Positions 31,816-44,099 of a DNA stretch of 64,000 nucleotides are shown piece by piece. Source of the stretch: Tamarix chinensis (taxonomy: Eukaryota > Streptophyta > Magnoliopsida > Caryophyllales > Tamaricaceae). Below the pieces are notes generated by a model, which was given only the letters and a program-made list of their open reading frames with translations, searched no databases and had not been told where the DNA came from. Position numbers and translations under genes: made by a program. The stretch covers positions 37,883,063-37,947,062 of the forward strand of contig CM060181.1 of assembly GCA_030549775.1 (NCBI GenBank), given 5' to 3'. The stretch's first letter is position 1. Each line of letters begins with the position of its first letter.

Positions 31816-32835
31816 ATGAGTTCAAACTCAACAACTACTAAAAAAAGGTCAGAGGAGGACTTGGAGACATGATGAGGATGAGAAGTTGATACGGTTTTTG
31901 AAAGAGATGTGCCAAGATGGAAAGTGGAAGGCTGAGGGTGGATTTAAAGCTGGATATCTACTTCATTTGGAGAAGCTTTTTGCTGAAGCAATGCCTGATT
32001 CTGAGTTTAAATCCATGAATATTGATTCGAGATTGGGCTACTTGAAAAAATGATTCAATGTATTACTTGAAATTAAGGAGAAAGGGAGTGGCTTTGGATG
32101 GAATGAGGAACAAAAGATGGTGACGGGTGATCGAAAACTATTTGATGAATAGGCTAAGGTAATTTCTTATTTCCTTTGTGACTTTTATATTCAAAATTTT
32201 CTTGATTTTTTTTTCTCTCATATTGGGATATCAATCTGTCTTTGTTTTTCTATTGTTGTATATGGATCATACAAATGTTAATTTCACTTCTCATTGTATT
32301 TGTGTAGATATATCTTATGCTTTTATTTTAATTGTTGTAGAGTCATAAGGATGCAGCGGGGTTATATATGAAGTCATTTCCTTTGTTCGATAATCTTGAA
32401 TATATTTTTGCTAAAGATAGACTTATTGGTGCTAATGCTGCTACTACTGCTAATAGAGTCGAGCTTGATATGTCACATGACTCTATCCTAGAAGCCATTC
32501 AAGAAAATGCTCATATGATAAACGAAGATGATGAAAATGATGAAGATGTTGACAATGTGTTAGCTCAAGCATCTAACACTAGGGGTAAGAGAAAAAGATC
32601 AAGTGCAACTGTGGGTAGTTCAAAAAAATCTAGAGCTAATAAGGAAGTGGAATCGGCATATAATATCATAAGAGAAACTATGAAGCAAATATCTACCGAT
32701 AATAATGAGCAATTTAAGGAGTTGATGAGTATGTTGGATAGAAGCCCGGGGTCTTACAAAGACGGGTTGTATGGAGAATTATTAGCAGTCCATGGCATAT
32801 CTAGAATGGAAGTAATGAAATTAATGAAAAAATGA
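31816..32835 (+). pseudogene. PIF/Harbinger ORF2, Myb/SANT-like DNA-binding protein, inactivated
   Basis: In PIF/Harbinger elements this partner protein binds the termini and helps transposase nuclear import. Starting from the ATG at 31,816, a frameshift near 31,845 leads into the trihelix-like block RRTWRHDEDEKLIRFLKEM and then GYLLHLEKLFAEAMP. In-frame stops occur near 32,051 and 32,149. An intron is predicted at 32,159-32,340, after which exon 2 (SHKDAAGLYMKSFPLFDNLE to EVMKLMKK) is open to 32,835. A basic KRKRSSATVGSSKKSR stretch could be a nuclear localisation signal. Confidence 0.82.
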
Positions 32836-33430
32836 ATGAAGAAAATGTGTGTAATTTTCATCGATTTAAGGATGAAGATGAGAAATATGATTATCTTAGG
32901 ATGTTATTAGATGAATTTTAGGTTATGAAAATGCTTTTATTATGTATTAGATGGATTGAAGTAATATTTTTTTTAATTAGATGAAGTTTGTAGACTTTTA
33001 TTATGTTTTAATGGATAATTGTTATTTTTTTAGCTATTGAATATTTAGTATGTGAATTAATTGTAAATGTCTTATTTCAAATATTGTTACAATATATCTT
33101 GATTAGTCTCTTTCATAGATTTTGTTATAGTTATTATACTATGTTATTTTGATTTATAAAAATTAAATTAAAAAATGTAATATATTAAATTTTGATTTAT
33201 GTGATAAATAATTATTTATATTTTATATCTAATAAAAATATTACTAATTTTTCATGCTAATGAAGTGAGAGAAAATATTATTCTAACATAAGTTATTTCT
33301 CCCAAACCAAACATAAGGAAAATATTCCCTAAAATAATTTACCCTTATATACCAAACAAGAAAGGTGAATAAATTTCACCCCTTAATCATTCCCCCTTAA
33401 TCCATTTCCCTCATCTGAAGCATACCCTAA

Positions 33431-34859
33431 AAGAGATAATAAAGTTTAAATGGGTCGGTATTTTAAAATATTATTTAAATAAATGTTATTTTAATTTAGG
33501 TAAATTTTTTATTTTATTTATATTTAGATTAAAGTGAATGAAAGTTTTAAAATAAAATAAATAATAAGTATATTTATTTATTATATTAGGAAGTTATTAG
33601 ATATGAGAGTATTTATGTCTGAATAGGTATACATATAAATTATATTTTTACTTTCGTCTGCATTACTCTCTAAATTGATTTTTTTTGAAAATAAGGTGAA
33701 AGAAGATAAAAAAAATTAAAAAAAAATTTCACAATTAATCTAGGTAAACAATTTTAAAACCATATCTAAATGGGATGAATAAGATTATTGATCCTAATTG
33801 ACTCTGTTTCAAACGATACATATATTTCCTATAGTAACTTATATTTAAGGACCATAGTTTGGTTTGAGGTAAATCAACAACTACTTTTATTTTCGTCATT
33901 TGTCACATTGTTTTAACCTTTTAGGTGGTTTTCAAACAATTTAACTCTATATGCCCTATTAATTTTGTATACTATTAAGTGTTCGCTTAGTATTAGTGTA
34001 ATATAGGCGAAAAAATTATTATCATATTTTATATATCTTGTATAATATAATTAAAAATGGAAGAATATTTATTTTAGATATTAATTTGATCTAAAATTGA
34101 TATTTCATTTAAAATAATTTTTTTTTATAAAATATTTGATATTAAAGTAACAAAATAAGGGAAAAATTCACTCATATTACCCCCATACCAAATATGCCCT
34201 ACCTTACTTTTTTATAGATAATGGAGAAAAAAGAAAATTTTAAAATAAAATTAATATATTACCAGATCAAATTATTCCTACTTGAATATATCTTTTTCAA
34301 GTTATATTTTTTAACTGTAAATATAAGTGTTATTCATTTTTTATTCACTCCAATTCAAAATAAAATAAAATAAGATTTTACTTTAATTCAATTAAGTTAG
34401 ATTAATGTTATATCGATAATATTTAAAAATTCATCCCAATTTATCTTCACCTAGGTAAACCTTTTTAAGTTTATCTTTAATATGATTCGTATCAATCTAA
34501 ACGAATTATAAATTTATAATCTAACACTTATATAATAAAAATTTACACTTTTTGTCTCCCCATTTTTTTAGCCACTTTTTTTTTCCTTTCCCTCCAAAGC
34601 CTCCCACCTCTCTTTTCATATCCCACATTTGTCTTCATCTAAATCACCAATTGAGGTTGAAAACAAAGATTCAACCTACAAATTATATATGTATAATTAT
34701 GTTTGTTCTTCAAATATATTTTTTAGTTTGACATTGATGTTCTATTGTTTCAATCATTTTTTCTTTATCTTTATAGTTGAAGTTATGGGTTTTTTGACCA
34801 AAAATTCAATCAATGACAACCTAAGGATGCCGACAAAATCCGCTTAAGGCACAATTTAG
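33431..34859. other. AT-rich intergenic DNA
   Basis: Very AT-rich sequence without convincing ORFs, apart from the MITE copy at 33,978-34,200. I see no gene. Confidence 0.6.
33978..34200. mobile_element. Diverged second copy of the intron-4 MITE family
   Basis: In inverted orientation relative to the 10,578 copy, the internal order matches: TTATATATCTTGTATAATAT, TTTTAGATATTAATTTGATC, TATTTGATATTAAAGTAACA. The right end on the reverse strand is AGGGCATATTTGGTATGGGG. A TTA precedes it at 33,975-33,977, and the right-hand target base pattern has decayed. Confidence 0.7.
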
Positions 34860-35157
34860 CACTTAAGTCAATATTGAGTAAGGGAGTTGAATTCCTAAAG
34901 GAAAAATCCCTTTCACCTACCTTATAATCCTTCTAGATGGTAGGTTACTAGGAATTCATCACTATAAACCTCTTATTGAGAAATGTATAAAAAAAATCAG
35001 GGTTTAGCATGCTTCCCTCTTTAGCTATGCAGGATGAATTTAGCTTTGTGAAATTTGTGTTTTATGGCCTTCAAACCTATTGTTGCCTTATTTTTCCTCT
35101 CCCTTAATAGGTTATAGATGTAATAAATGCCTTTTATAGAAGCTATTTAAGGTTGAG
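34860..35157 (+). pseudogene. L1-like LINE, first segment (RT thumb region)
   Basis: The translated pieces IPKGKIPFTYL, GIHHYKPLIEKCIKKIRV and LFSYAG followed by a WPSN-LLP-like block match the L1 region after the RT active site (YLGVPL-PLIEKI-SYAGR-QL). The sequence stops at the boundary of a solo LTR and resumes at 38,574. The left limit is approximate. Confidence 0.7.
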
Positions 35158-38100
35158 TGTAATATCCCACATTTTTTGTGTAATGGATGGATGAGAAATT
35201 TTTTTCAATTTTTGGACCTTTGATTTTAATTCAATGTTATCATTTAATTTGGAAAATAAGTTGATTTGGAATCATATTGGAAAATAAAGTTTATTAAGTT
35301 TTACAAGCAAACCCATCAACTGATTCCCTAAACCAATCGACTAGTTTGTTGTTTTAACTAAATTGGGTTCCTCAACCAAACCAATCAACTGGTTGGGGGG
35401 GAACCGATTGACTGGTAGATGAACAGTGAATTGGTAGACCCAAATCGATTGACTAGTTTGTTAAGGTGGTCACATTTTTAAATTTCATTTTTCTAGAGAA
35501 ATCCCTTATGCTAAAATGGAATCTTACCTACTCATACCAATTATTCCTAGGAGATTCCTAACCATTTCATGATGTATTTAACCTAAAAATATTACCTTGA
35601 TTTGTTCTAAAGGTCAATTAAGACAAATAAGGGAGAGAGATGACCTCAGCTATTATCTTCTTCCTCCTCTCTCCTCTGCCCAATTCTGAAATTGATTGCT
35701 TCAACCTCAGGCATGCTTATAAGTAACTTGAAGATTCCTTCCATGCTGACCTCTCATTTCTTCATTCGTACATGCTAATTCTGGCCTAATTAACCTGAGT
35801 TCTCTAGAGTCACCAATTGAGCTTGGAAGACTAGGTCAACAAATCCTATACAAATCTGTCTATTCTAATTGAATTCAAATGGTTAATAGTAGGGCTTTGA
35901 GTTGCCTTCTAAATCCTATGTGTTTCCCTTCGATTAGTTGGCTATAAATAGCCCCAATCATCCTTGCAATTCACTTTCTTTCAACCACCGAACTTCCCTA
36001 AGTTATTTATTCTCCTCTCTTCTTTCCATCCTTCAAGCACTTGCTGATTTATTTTACACACTCTTCTAATCTTATCTCTAGCTTTCTCTTGTTTCAATTG
36101 TTAAGTAAGGTAGGATTAGATTTTAGGAAAAGATTGAGTAATCTAGTTGAGTTTTTTTTTTGTCTCAGTGGTATATCCTTACTTCTTTCTATGTTCTTTT
36201 TTGAAATTTGATGAGGATTTGGTATAATATATGAGTTAAGATTTTGGCTTTGAAGATTTCAAGAGTCGAAGTTTTCACATATTTGGAAATTATGTTTTTG
36301 AGAAGATTTAGCCTACATCGAGTAAGTAATTATTGCTCTTAAAATATTAGCATGTGTGTTATGCATGGAAGGTGATATCCTAGTTAGTTGACCCATGTTG
36401 GTATGAAGAAATACAGTTGTATGCGTGAATTATCTGCTTAAAGGATCCAAAATGGGTAAAGAAAATGAAAATGGATAAAATAAGCTATGATGATGTTATG
36501 GTGAGAAATGCATGATAATCTAGTTAGAAATATCTTAGTTGATGTTGATACATGTTCTATTGTGGTTAGAAATGATTTTGATGCAAGAATTTGCATAAAA
36601 TTTGTAAGTTGGTGATGTGTTAGGGCAAACCAATCGACTGGTTCCTAGAACATTCAATTAATTTACCCAACCCATCAACTAGTACACCTATAGATACCTT
36701 ATTCTTGCTCTCTACTTAAACCCATCGACTGGTTTAGCAAAACTGATTGACTGGTCTATAAATAGTTGATTGGTTTACCTGAACCAATTAATCAGTTTGA
36801 AGAATGTATGGTCCGGTTGAGTTAAACCGATTGACTAGTTGGGCCCGACCTATCGACTAGTCTGCATGATTTATTTCCTTGTGGTTCGGTTATGTTTGGG
36901 AACATACCATAATTATTAATGGGATAAAATTCAAATTTTAGCATGGACTATTAGCATAATTAAGGGATTAAAATGGATCATATCTTATAGCTTACATTAT
37001 GAGTAATGTAAAGACTAAATGTGCACTTCACTTATGATAAGTGATAATATGGGGGTAAGAGTGATAGGAATCAATAAGGGTATGAACTAAACCATATGGT
37101 GGATATAACTAAATTTAGTCAGGGCAATTGGATACTCACATGGTTGGAAAAAATGGAAATATAAGGATTGATACAATGTAATATGGGATTTTACCTTGTT
37201 TGCTTTTATGGGTCTTGTATGATCACCCAACCTTATGAATAAAATACTAATAACTTAAAGTGAAAGAAAGTCGAATTGAGTATAAGTCTAGGTTACCCAA
37301 TTCTCAATTAATCACCGAGGGTTGGTCTGCCTTTGGGCTTTGTCTTCAAATGGGATCTTGAGAGGTCTCAATGCCTTATCTACTCTAGATAATAATGATG
37401 TACTAAGAGGTATCAATACTAAAATGTTTGGTTACCTAGGTGGTTGGCTTTGGCCTGAACTTATGTCCCTATTGGTTGCCTTCAACTTGAACTCATGTAC
37501 ATTATGTGATTGGCTTTGGCTTGGACTTATGTTCACTTGGTGATTAGCTTCGCCCTGGACTTTGTGTCGTTTTTGGATAGGATTCTATGGTATATGAGAC
37601 CATGTGGTGGTACATAGTCTATTGCTTGATGATAATAAAGTATGGTTGGTAACTACTGGTTAATAAATATGAATGATAATCAAATGAATTGTTGACAACT
37701 AGCTATGAAATGGAGGTGATGATATGGTTAACCCAATGGATAAAGTTAGCTTATGCATTTGATTAACTAGTTATGGAATAGGATCTTAATTGAGGTGATT
37801 GGCTTATATCTTACAAGGATAAATGGATGGCATATCTTAACGGAATTGAATAATGGAATGACCCTAAGGGTTGTTAGATTATTCCCTACTATTGTTCATG
37901 CAAGTGGTATTGTGAAAGTGATATGATATCCTCAACAGGATGTTTTTACTACAATGATATTGTATATAATAGCATGTGTTATGTACTCTTACTTGTATGA
38001 ATAAAGTCCTACCATGATGCATGCCATACGTTATGTTCATGAATGATAAATTAGCATGCTTGTATACATTGAGGGAGCAACTTGGCTTACTCAGTACGTA

Positions 38101-38573
38101 GCATACTAATGTGTCTGTTTGCTCGGTGACCTGCTCATTTCCACAAGTAGAGGACTATGTGTAGGTTTTTAGGGATACCTAGTAAAGGGCCTACCTCAGT
38201 TGGTTCAGGACTTGTGAGCAAGAACATCCGAAAGGTTTGGTGGGGTCCGTGAAGGATCATGGTATTGTTTTGGGCCTAGTGACCCAATTCATGTTTTGTA
38301 ATTTCGTACTTTTAGTATGTATTCTATAATGATTTGATCAAAACTCTTTAGGGTCGCTTGTTGTAAACATTTTGGAATTATTTTAATTAAATTGTTATTT
38401 GCGTACTCTATTGTTTCGTATTTTGTTGGTTAGCCTTTTATCTGATATGGGGTAGGTAGCGGACGTCTAACCTATGTCAGTTATGGTGGTAATACCTCAT
38501 TTTTCTAAGTGTTTTCTACTTCTCCAACATGTTTTAACAAAATTTTAAGGTAGTGAAAAATAGAGGTGTTACA
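35158..38573 (+). mobile_element. Solo LTR A (3.4 kb) inserted in the LINE
   Basis: Starts TGTAATATCCCACATTTTTT and ends TAGAGGTGTTACA. The LINE reading resumes across it, and the flanks TTGAG and TTAGA fit a 5 bp duplication with one base lost. Internally it has a C/T-rich block at about 35,640-36,100, many ATCGACTGGTT-type motifs (35,320-36,880), an AACTTAAAGTGAAAGAAAG motif at about 37,255, and about 42 bp tandem repeats at 37,436-37,575. No retroviral genes are present. Orientation is inferred from the C/T block and the motif order. Confidence 0.75.
37436..37575 (+). repeat. Approximately 42 bp imperfect tandem repeat in LTR A
   Basis: Three to four units carry the recurring phrase GATTGGCTTTGGCTTGGACT followed by TATGTTCA. 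The units differ at several positions. Confidence 0.6.
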
Positions 38574-39115
38574 TTAGATTTTTGTGAGAAAACCAAAAAA
38601 GTTCTTATTTATTGGTTTGTAGTGTGTAAACCCAAAAAGAGGGGGGGATTGGGGCTTTGTTAACATCAAATGGTGAAATATAAAAGGTATGGGAAGACTA
38701 TTATGGTCATTAGCTATGAAAAAAATACATACTTTAGGTACTATGGGTGCATACGTACTATATCAAAGATAGAGACCTATGGCAAATTGGTATCCCTATT
38801 ACTAGCTCTTAGATTCTAAAAAAAATAATTCTTGATGCAAAGGCCTTTATTTTAGAATTTATTTATTGCTGATGTAGGTCTTGTGAATATGATCAATGAA
38901 GATAAATTCAAGATTTCCATGGCAGATGAGACTATTAAACCTAAAGAGGAAAATGTTTCATGTTATTCTACTGTATGGTGTCCTCTCACATTACCATGAC
39001 ACCAATAAATATCTTGGCTTGCTATTTCAAAGAGCCTTCTAACTCAAGACAAGTTTATGAGATATGGAGTTTTGTAATCAAATACTTGTGTCCTATGTGC
39101 TAAAGAGAAGAAAAC
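38574..39115 (+). pseudogene. L1-like LINE, second segment
   Basis: Reading resumes with LRFL-ENQKSSYLLV and then QKEGGIGAL, GKTIMVISYEK, DTIKPKEENVSCYSTVWCPL and LTQDKFMRYGVL-SNTCVLC. These are the ordered blocks of the L1 C-terminal region leading into the zinc-binding domain (CVLCAKEKKT at the end). Several stops and frameshifts are present. It is broken at 39,115 by the next LTR. Confidence 0.75.
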
Positions 39116-39568
39116 TCTAATACCCCAAAATTTTAAAACTTAGAATTTAACAATTAATCCTTATTTAGAATAATTTAATCTTAAATTATTAATTTAATTA
39201 TTTTGGGGACCTTTGGTTTATAAAAATTGATATCATTGTTTATTAAATTAAAATAAATATTTTATTATTTTATCATACTTTTTTTAAATAAATTCCCAAA
39301 CCATAATTTTACTAAAATTACCCTCTTAAATTTATACTTTAAATTTTGAATAAATTAATTCAATAAATAATTTTTTCCATTTACCTATTTTCTAATCCTA
39401 ACTCTAAAAATTATTTTATTTTTCTTTCCCCCTTTTTTCCTTTTCCTTTTTCCTTTTTTTCCTTTTTTTCTCCTTTTTCCTTTTCCTTCTTTTCTTGGGC
39501 CGACCGACCTTCTTCTTTTCCTTTCCTTCCTTATAGGGCTGCCTATTTCTCCCGTCCTCCTCGTTCAT

Positions 39569-42373
39569 TGTAACACCTCCAAATTTACTACCGAGTAAGC
39601 AGAAGCCTATAATTAAATAGTTGGATATTACCACCGTTTGACATAATCTATCTTCCTCCACCATCCTTACGTCAATCACAAGGAAAAATGATTAGTAAAT
39701 TTAAAACACTATAGAAAGAAGTGAGATAACTTTTAATATCATCAAATAAGCATTTGGAGATAAAACTCCAATTTACAATATCAAAATTTAACAAAAAGGG
39801 ATCCCATGGAACTAAGAGTTCAAAAAAGGTATCCGAATAAAACTATCATTCAGATAACAAGACTCTACGCCCAAACCTTGATACGAATAAATCACTCCTC
39901 CACATATATTGCATCAAAGGCTGCAAAATCATCCACCTGGTCCTCATCGACCTGCACATAAACATCTGGCTCATCTACTCATTGGATTGAGTAACACCTA
40001 TGAAACGGATGATTAGTATGCTACGTACTGGGTAAGGTAACGGTACACTCAAGCAGGGTTACAAGAATTATCATAAGAAAATCATACATGCACAAATCAA
40101 AGAATGACCGATAAGAACTAATTTTAGGTCTTTCATTAGATATACCATATTCCAATATTTTATTTACGTTGAGTTCAGGGACCCCACTATTCTTAAACAG
40201 ATGGAACGGTCTGAAATACCTCTCGGGGACAACACACCCAAGCCACTATTATTATCCGGTGGAATGGATCCAACACCTCTTAGAGTAAAATACTCTCAAG
40301 CCACTATTATTAAACCGATAGAATGATATGAAGCACCTCTTAGGGATAACACACCAGAGCCACTATTATTATCCGATGGAATGGACTCAACACCTCAGTC
40401 CTAACTCACGTAGTCTTTCACTTTAAATGATTAGGATCTTTCCGTTTATACTTTAACTCTTTAATTGTATTTTCATTCACGTTGAGTATGGGGCCCCACT
40501 ATTCCTAATATGGCGGGGACAACACACTTGAGCCACTATTATTATCCGGTGGAATAGAGCCATATAAATACCTCAGCTCAACTCAAGTGATCTTTCTCTT
40601 TAAATGGTTAGTATCTTATTTAGAGTTGATTGTATATTATCATGCCGAACTCATATAAATGCAAGACATACAGTTTAAACACACAAGTAAGATCATGTAG
40701 TTATCCTTAAATGACCATAATACCCTTTGGGTAGGCAAGACAATCGTATTTTCCTAAGCCTTATAAAACCCAAAGCATATACACTTCCAATCATTATTCG
40801 AAGTACATATCCTTAGTTTTCCATAGATATCTTGTGTCCAATATTATACCTAAATACGAACTTACATAATTTTAGTACTCTCAAGATTATCATTTCATAG
40901 CATTTGCATAATTAAATTACTCAATACAACATATTCAATACAAAAGTATATATCAACAATACAAGTATCACATAAATCCCTAGCTACGACATGTATCTTT
41001 ACCGACAAGGACACTGGACTCTATGCAGGTAAATTCTATACCTCCTATGAGATCACTAGAGTCAAATGAAAGCTTGAAATGTATGGAAGTATAAAAGAAT
41101 ATGTGGTGGAGATATTGTTAAATTTTGGTGGTGTTTGGACAAGATTTGGGGTGAAAATGGGGTTGCATAGCTGAAAAGGGAAGTTACACGACCAGGCTAT
41201 GCAACAACAGTGTACAATAGGTCAAAGGAAGAAAAGATGCACAACTAGATAGTACAAGAATTGCATAGATGTGAAGCACTAGGCTGAGAGAAAACAAAAT
41301 GCATGACTAGACGGTGCAATAATTACACGGCTATGTAGTAGGAAATATGAGCATTGTACGGCCTTGCAACAGATAGTTCACTCTACAACTCTATAATGAA
41401 CGAGGGGAAGAAAAAAGGAAAAGAGGCTATGGTTAATGGTGATAGCCTATGATGGTGAGGGGGAAAGTTGGGGAAACCTTGGTGGTCGGTTCATAGGCCA
41501 AAGGGCTGCTAGTGATGGCTGGAGTGGTGCTCGGTGGTGGAGTGGGTGGTGTGGATGCTGAAAACAGAGAAGAAGGAGGAAGAAGAAGGAAGAAGACAAG
41601 AAGGTCGAGGAGCTGATGGATAAAAATAAAATGGAGGGATGGAGGGGGTATATATACTATTAAGGTGACGTGCCTTAGAGGAGAAAAATGGCAGGTGTGA
41701 TGACTACGATGATAATGATTTTCCGAGAAGAAAGAAGAAAGAAAAAGGATAGGAGGATGGTGATGGTTAAGATGGATGGATTCAAGCATAGGCGCGAGGG
41801 GATGATGATGAAGAAGAAGATGTGCACGAGAGAAGAAGGCAGTGAATGATGGTGATGGTGATGATGGTTGCAAAATAGAGTAGTAACAGGGAGAAGAAGA
41901 AAGAAGAAGGAAGAAGAAGTGTGGCAAGGGAAGTGATGGAGAAGAAGAATAAGGAGGAAACACGATGGGCGGCAGGGATGGTGTCATGGTGTATGTGGGA
42001 GGCAAGTGGACGGTGGTGCAAAGGAAGCCAAACTCCTCACGCCACAAAATTGGCGCAGGAGAATAAAGGAAAAGAAAAGAAAAGAAAAAGGAAGAAAAGG
42101 GAAGAAAGGAAGAAAATAAAAGGAGAGAGAAAAGGAAAAGAGAGAAGGTTTAGGGAATTAGGATTAGATTAGGTAATTTTGGATTAGCTAAATAAGTTGA
42201 ATTAGTGGAAATTTTAGCGGGTTTTTGTTTTGGTTTACGAATTAAAGTTTATTCGAATCAAGGTTTTTGTATTGAGAAATTTGGTTAAGTATAACAAAGA
42301 TTTCTTGAGATTATAATCGAATTAGGGCACTAATGACATGGGATTAGGCTAAGAAAATTTTTAGAATATTACA
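39569..42373 (-). mobile_element. Solo LTR C (2.8 kb), minus strand, nested in LTR B
   Basis: The plus-strand left end is TGTAACACCTCCAAATTT and the right end is ATATTACA. Read on the minus strand it begins TGTAATATTCTAAAAATTT then TCTTAGCCTAATCC, closely matching the LTR that begins at 63,874. It has its C/T-rich sense block at about 42,150-41,400, an AAAGTGAAAGACTAC motif near 40,425, and AATAATAGTGG cassettes at 40,180-40,580. It interrupts the C/T-rich block of LTR B. The flanks (TTCAT and CCCGT) do not form an obvious target duplication. Confidence 0.78.
40180..40580 (-). repeat. Tandem cassette array with CCACTATTATTATCCGGTGG core
   Basis: Five to six units of about 55-75 bp carry CCACTATTATTATCCGGTGG or decayed forms, followed by AACACCTC and a GGGGACAACACACC-like phrase. 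The core is an imperfect palindrome (CCAC...GTGG). The same cassette on the sense strand occurs in LTR B and LTR E. Confidence 0.75.
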
Positions 42374-43470
42374 CCCGTCCAGTTGCCCCTCTTTTCTTTC
42401 CCCCGTTGGGCTAACCCAACCTTTCAGTCTTTCTTTTTTCTCCCCTCCCATGCATGGAGTAGCCTGTTGCCTTTCTTCTCCCCCTCTAGGATTGCCTTCC
42501 TTCTTCCTTCTTCTTCTCTTCTTATTCCTTCTCTCCCCTACACGTCGAGCCAAACCATCCCCCATGCCCGTAACTCTTCCCCTTGCATCTACACAACTTG
42601 CCTTCTCTCTCTCTTGTCCCTTTCCTTCCATTTTTAGCCATATACCCCCTACATAGCTCCCTCGCATGCCTTCCCTTTCCGTATTCTTCTTCCTACACCT
42701 AACTTGCAACACCCTCCCCCTACGCCTAACTTGCAACAGCCTCAACTTCCTGCCCTCCTTTCCCTCTTATTTTTCTTCTCCTTCTCTTCTTCTCCCCTAC
42801 CCCATTTCTCCCCTCCTTGAGCCTCCTTCTCCCTGCCCCATTTCTCCCCTCCTCGAACCTCCTTCTCCCCTACTAATCCCTCTTTCTTTTCTTCTTCTCT
42901 TCTCCGTTGTTTTTGCTTTATCACCCCTAACCACTGTATCCACCACCTAATAGACCACCATATTAACTCCCCTACCTCCCCTACTTCCTCCCTGCACCAC
43001 CCCTAGTAGCCTAAGCCCTCCCTCTACAGCCAACTCACCCTTTCTTTTCTTTTCTTCTCCTCTCAATCCACACCCTACATTGCCACCTTGTGTCGTTGTC
43101 TCCCCTCTTCCACCACCGCTGAAGCCACCCTTTAACCACCTGACACCACACCTACAACCTCCTGCTTCAGCTTACCCGAGATTCCACACTGCAACCCTCC
43201 TTTTCTACCCCTTCTTTTCCTTTCTTCCTCTTCTCCCTCCCTTATGACACTACTTTCCAGTAGTCACCATCGTCGTCTTTGCCGCCCTAAGTTGCCACAC
43301 TCCAACCCCTAACCACTATCTACACCTTGCCTCACTCCTACACCTAATAATCGACCCCAACTCCTCCTTGAACCCACCTCCCAAGCCCCCTTTTCCACCA
43401 TCTTCATCCATCCCTTTCTCCCCCATATTTCCCCCCTTCGTGCATGCATTCTCACGCTGCATAGTAGCGC
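42374..43470 (+). repeat. Polypyrimidine block of LTR B
   Basis: About 1.1 kb with extreme C/T bias on the plus strand (long CCTTCTTCTCCCC runs). Open frames on either strand are by-products of the composition and carry no domain. The matching 5' part of the block is at 39,410-39,568 on the other side of nested LTR C. Confidence 0.8.
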
Positions 43471-44099
43471 AAGTGTTGCTACATATTTTAAGATTATTCA
43501 ACAAGTTTTGAGGTATAATATAGTTAGTGGTACTATGTTAATAAGCTTTTCTTTGATAATAATTTATTATTTAATCATCTACTACTAATATGCTAATTGT
43601 GATATTATTTTTAGTTATACATTTTACTAATCAAAAATTAAGCTTTTAACCGGGGTACCAGCATAGTTTAGTTATTGACCAAAATAAGGTAACCATCATA
43701 CCCTACTAAAATGTATAGATTTACGTATGTTAGCACATTTGGACTTTGGAATGTGCTTTGTGTGTATATTATGTATTACTAAGTATCTCATGACTTTTCA
43801 TATTATGTGGAAGATAGAATGAAAAACATGCTATATTGCATGAGAGGTAACATATGTGGAAATAGTGAGCTTTGTTGTTAATAATGATATTAGATTTATG
43901 TACATGTCGTGAAAAGCAAATATGGCCACTTGTAGTAGAAATAATGCTAATATGAGCCCTAGGAGCATTTTAATAATTTTACTTGTACATAGGGAGTGAC
44001 CTAAATAAATGTGCATGATAGGTGATAATGGGTATTATTAATGAATAATAAGATATGTGGTGTTAAATGATGCATGTGGGCCATGGGGATTAAAATTTT

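Larger units (their letters stand above)
26175..33427 (+). mobile_element. PIF/Harbinger DNA transposon, 7.25 kb, decayed
   Basis: The terminal inverted repeats are GGTTATGTTTGGTATGGGGG at the left and, on the reverse strand, GGGTATGCTTCAGATGAGGG at the right, 14 of 20 matching. A TAA flanks each side (26,172-26,174 and 33,428-33,430), the canonical 3 bp duplication. Inside on the plus strand are a spliced DDE transposase and a Myb/SANT-like second ORF, the standard PIF/Harbinger pair. Both are inactivated. About 3.9 kb of non-transposase DNA at the left includes a captured host exon. Subterminal TTTGGTAT motifs recur near both ends. Confidence 0.88.

Noticed and set aside
41433..42047. 204-codon Pro/Ser/His-rich ORF on the minus strand
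   Set aside because: It lies in the sense C/T-rich block of LTR C. The residue bias follows from composition and there is no domain or start context.
42344..42950. Several ORFs of 60-133 codons on both strands
   Set aside because: All are products of the polypyrimidine block of LTR B, where stops are rare on either strand.
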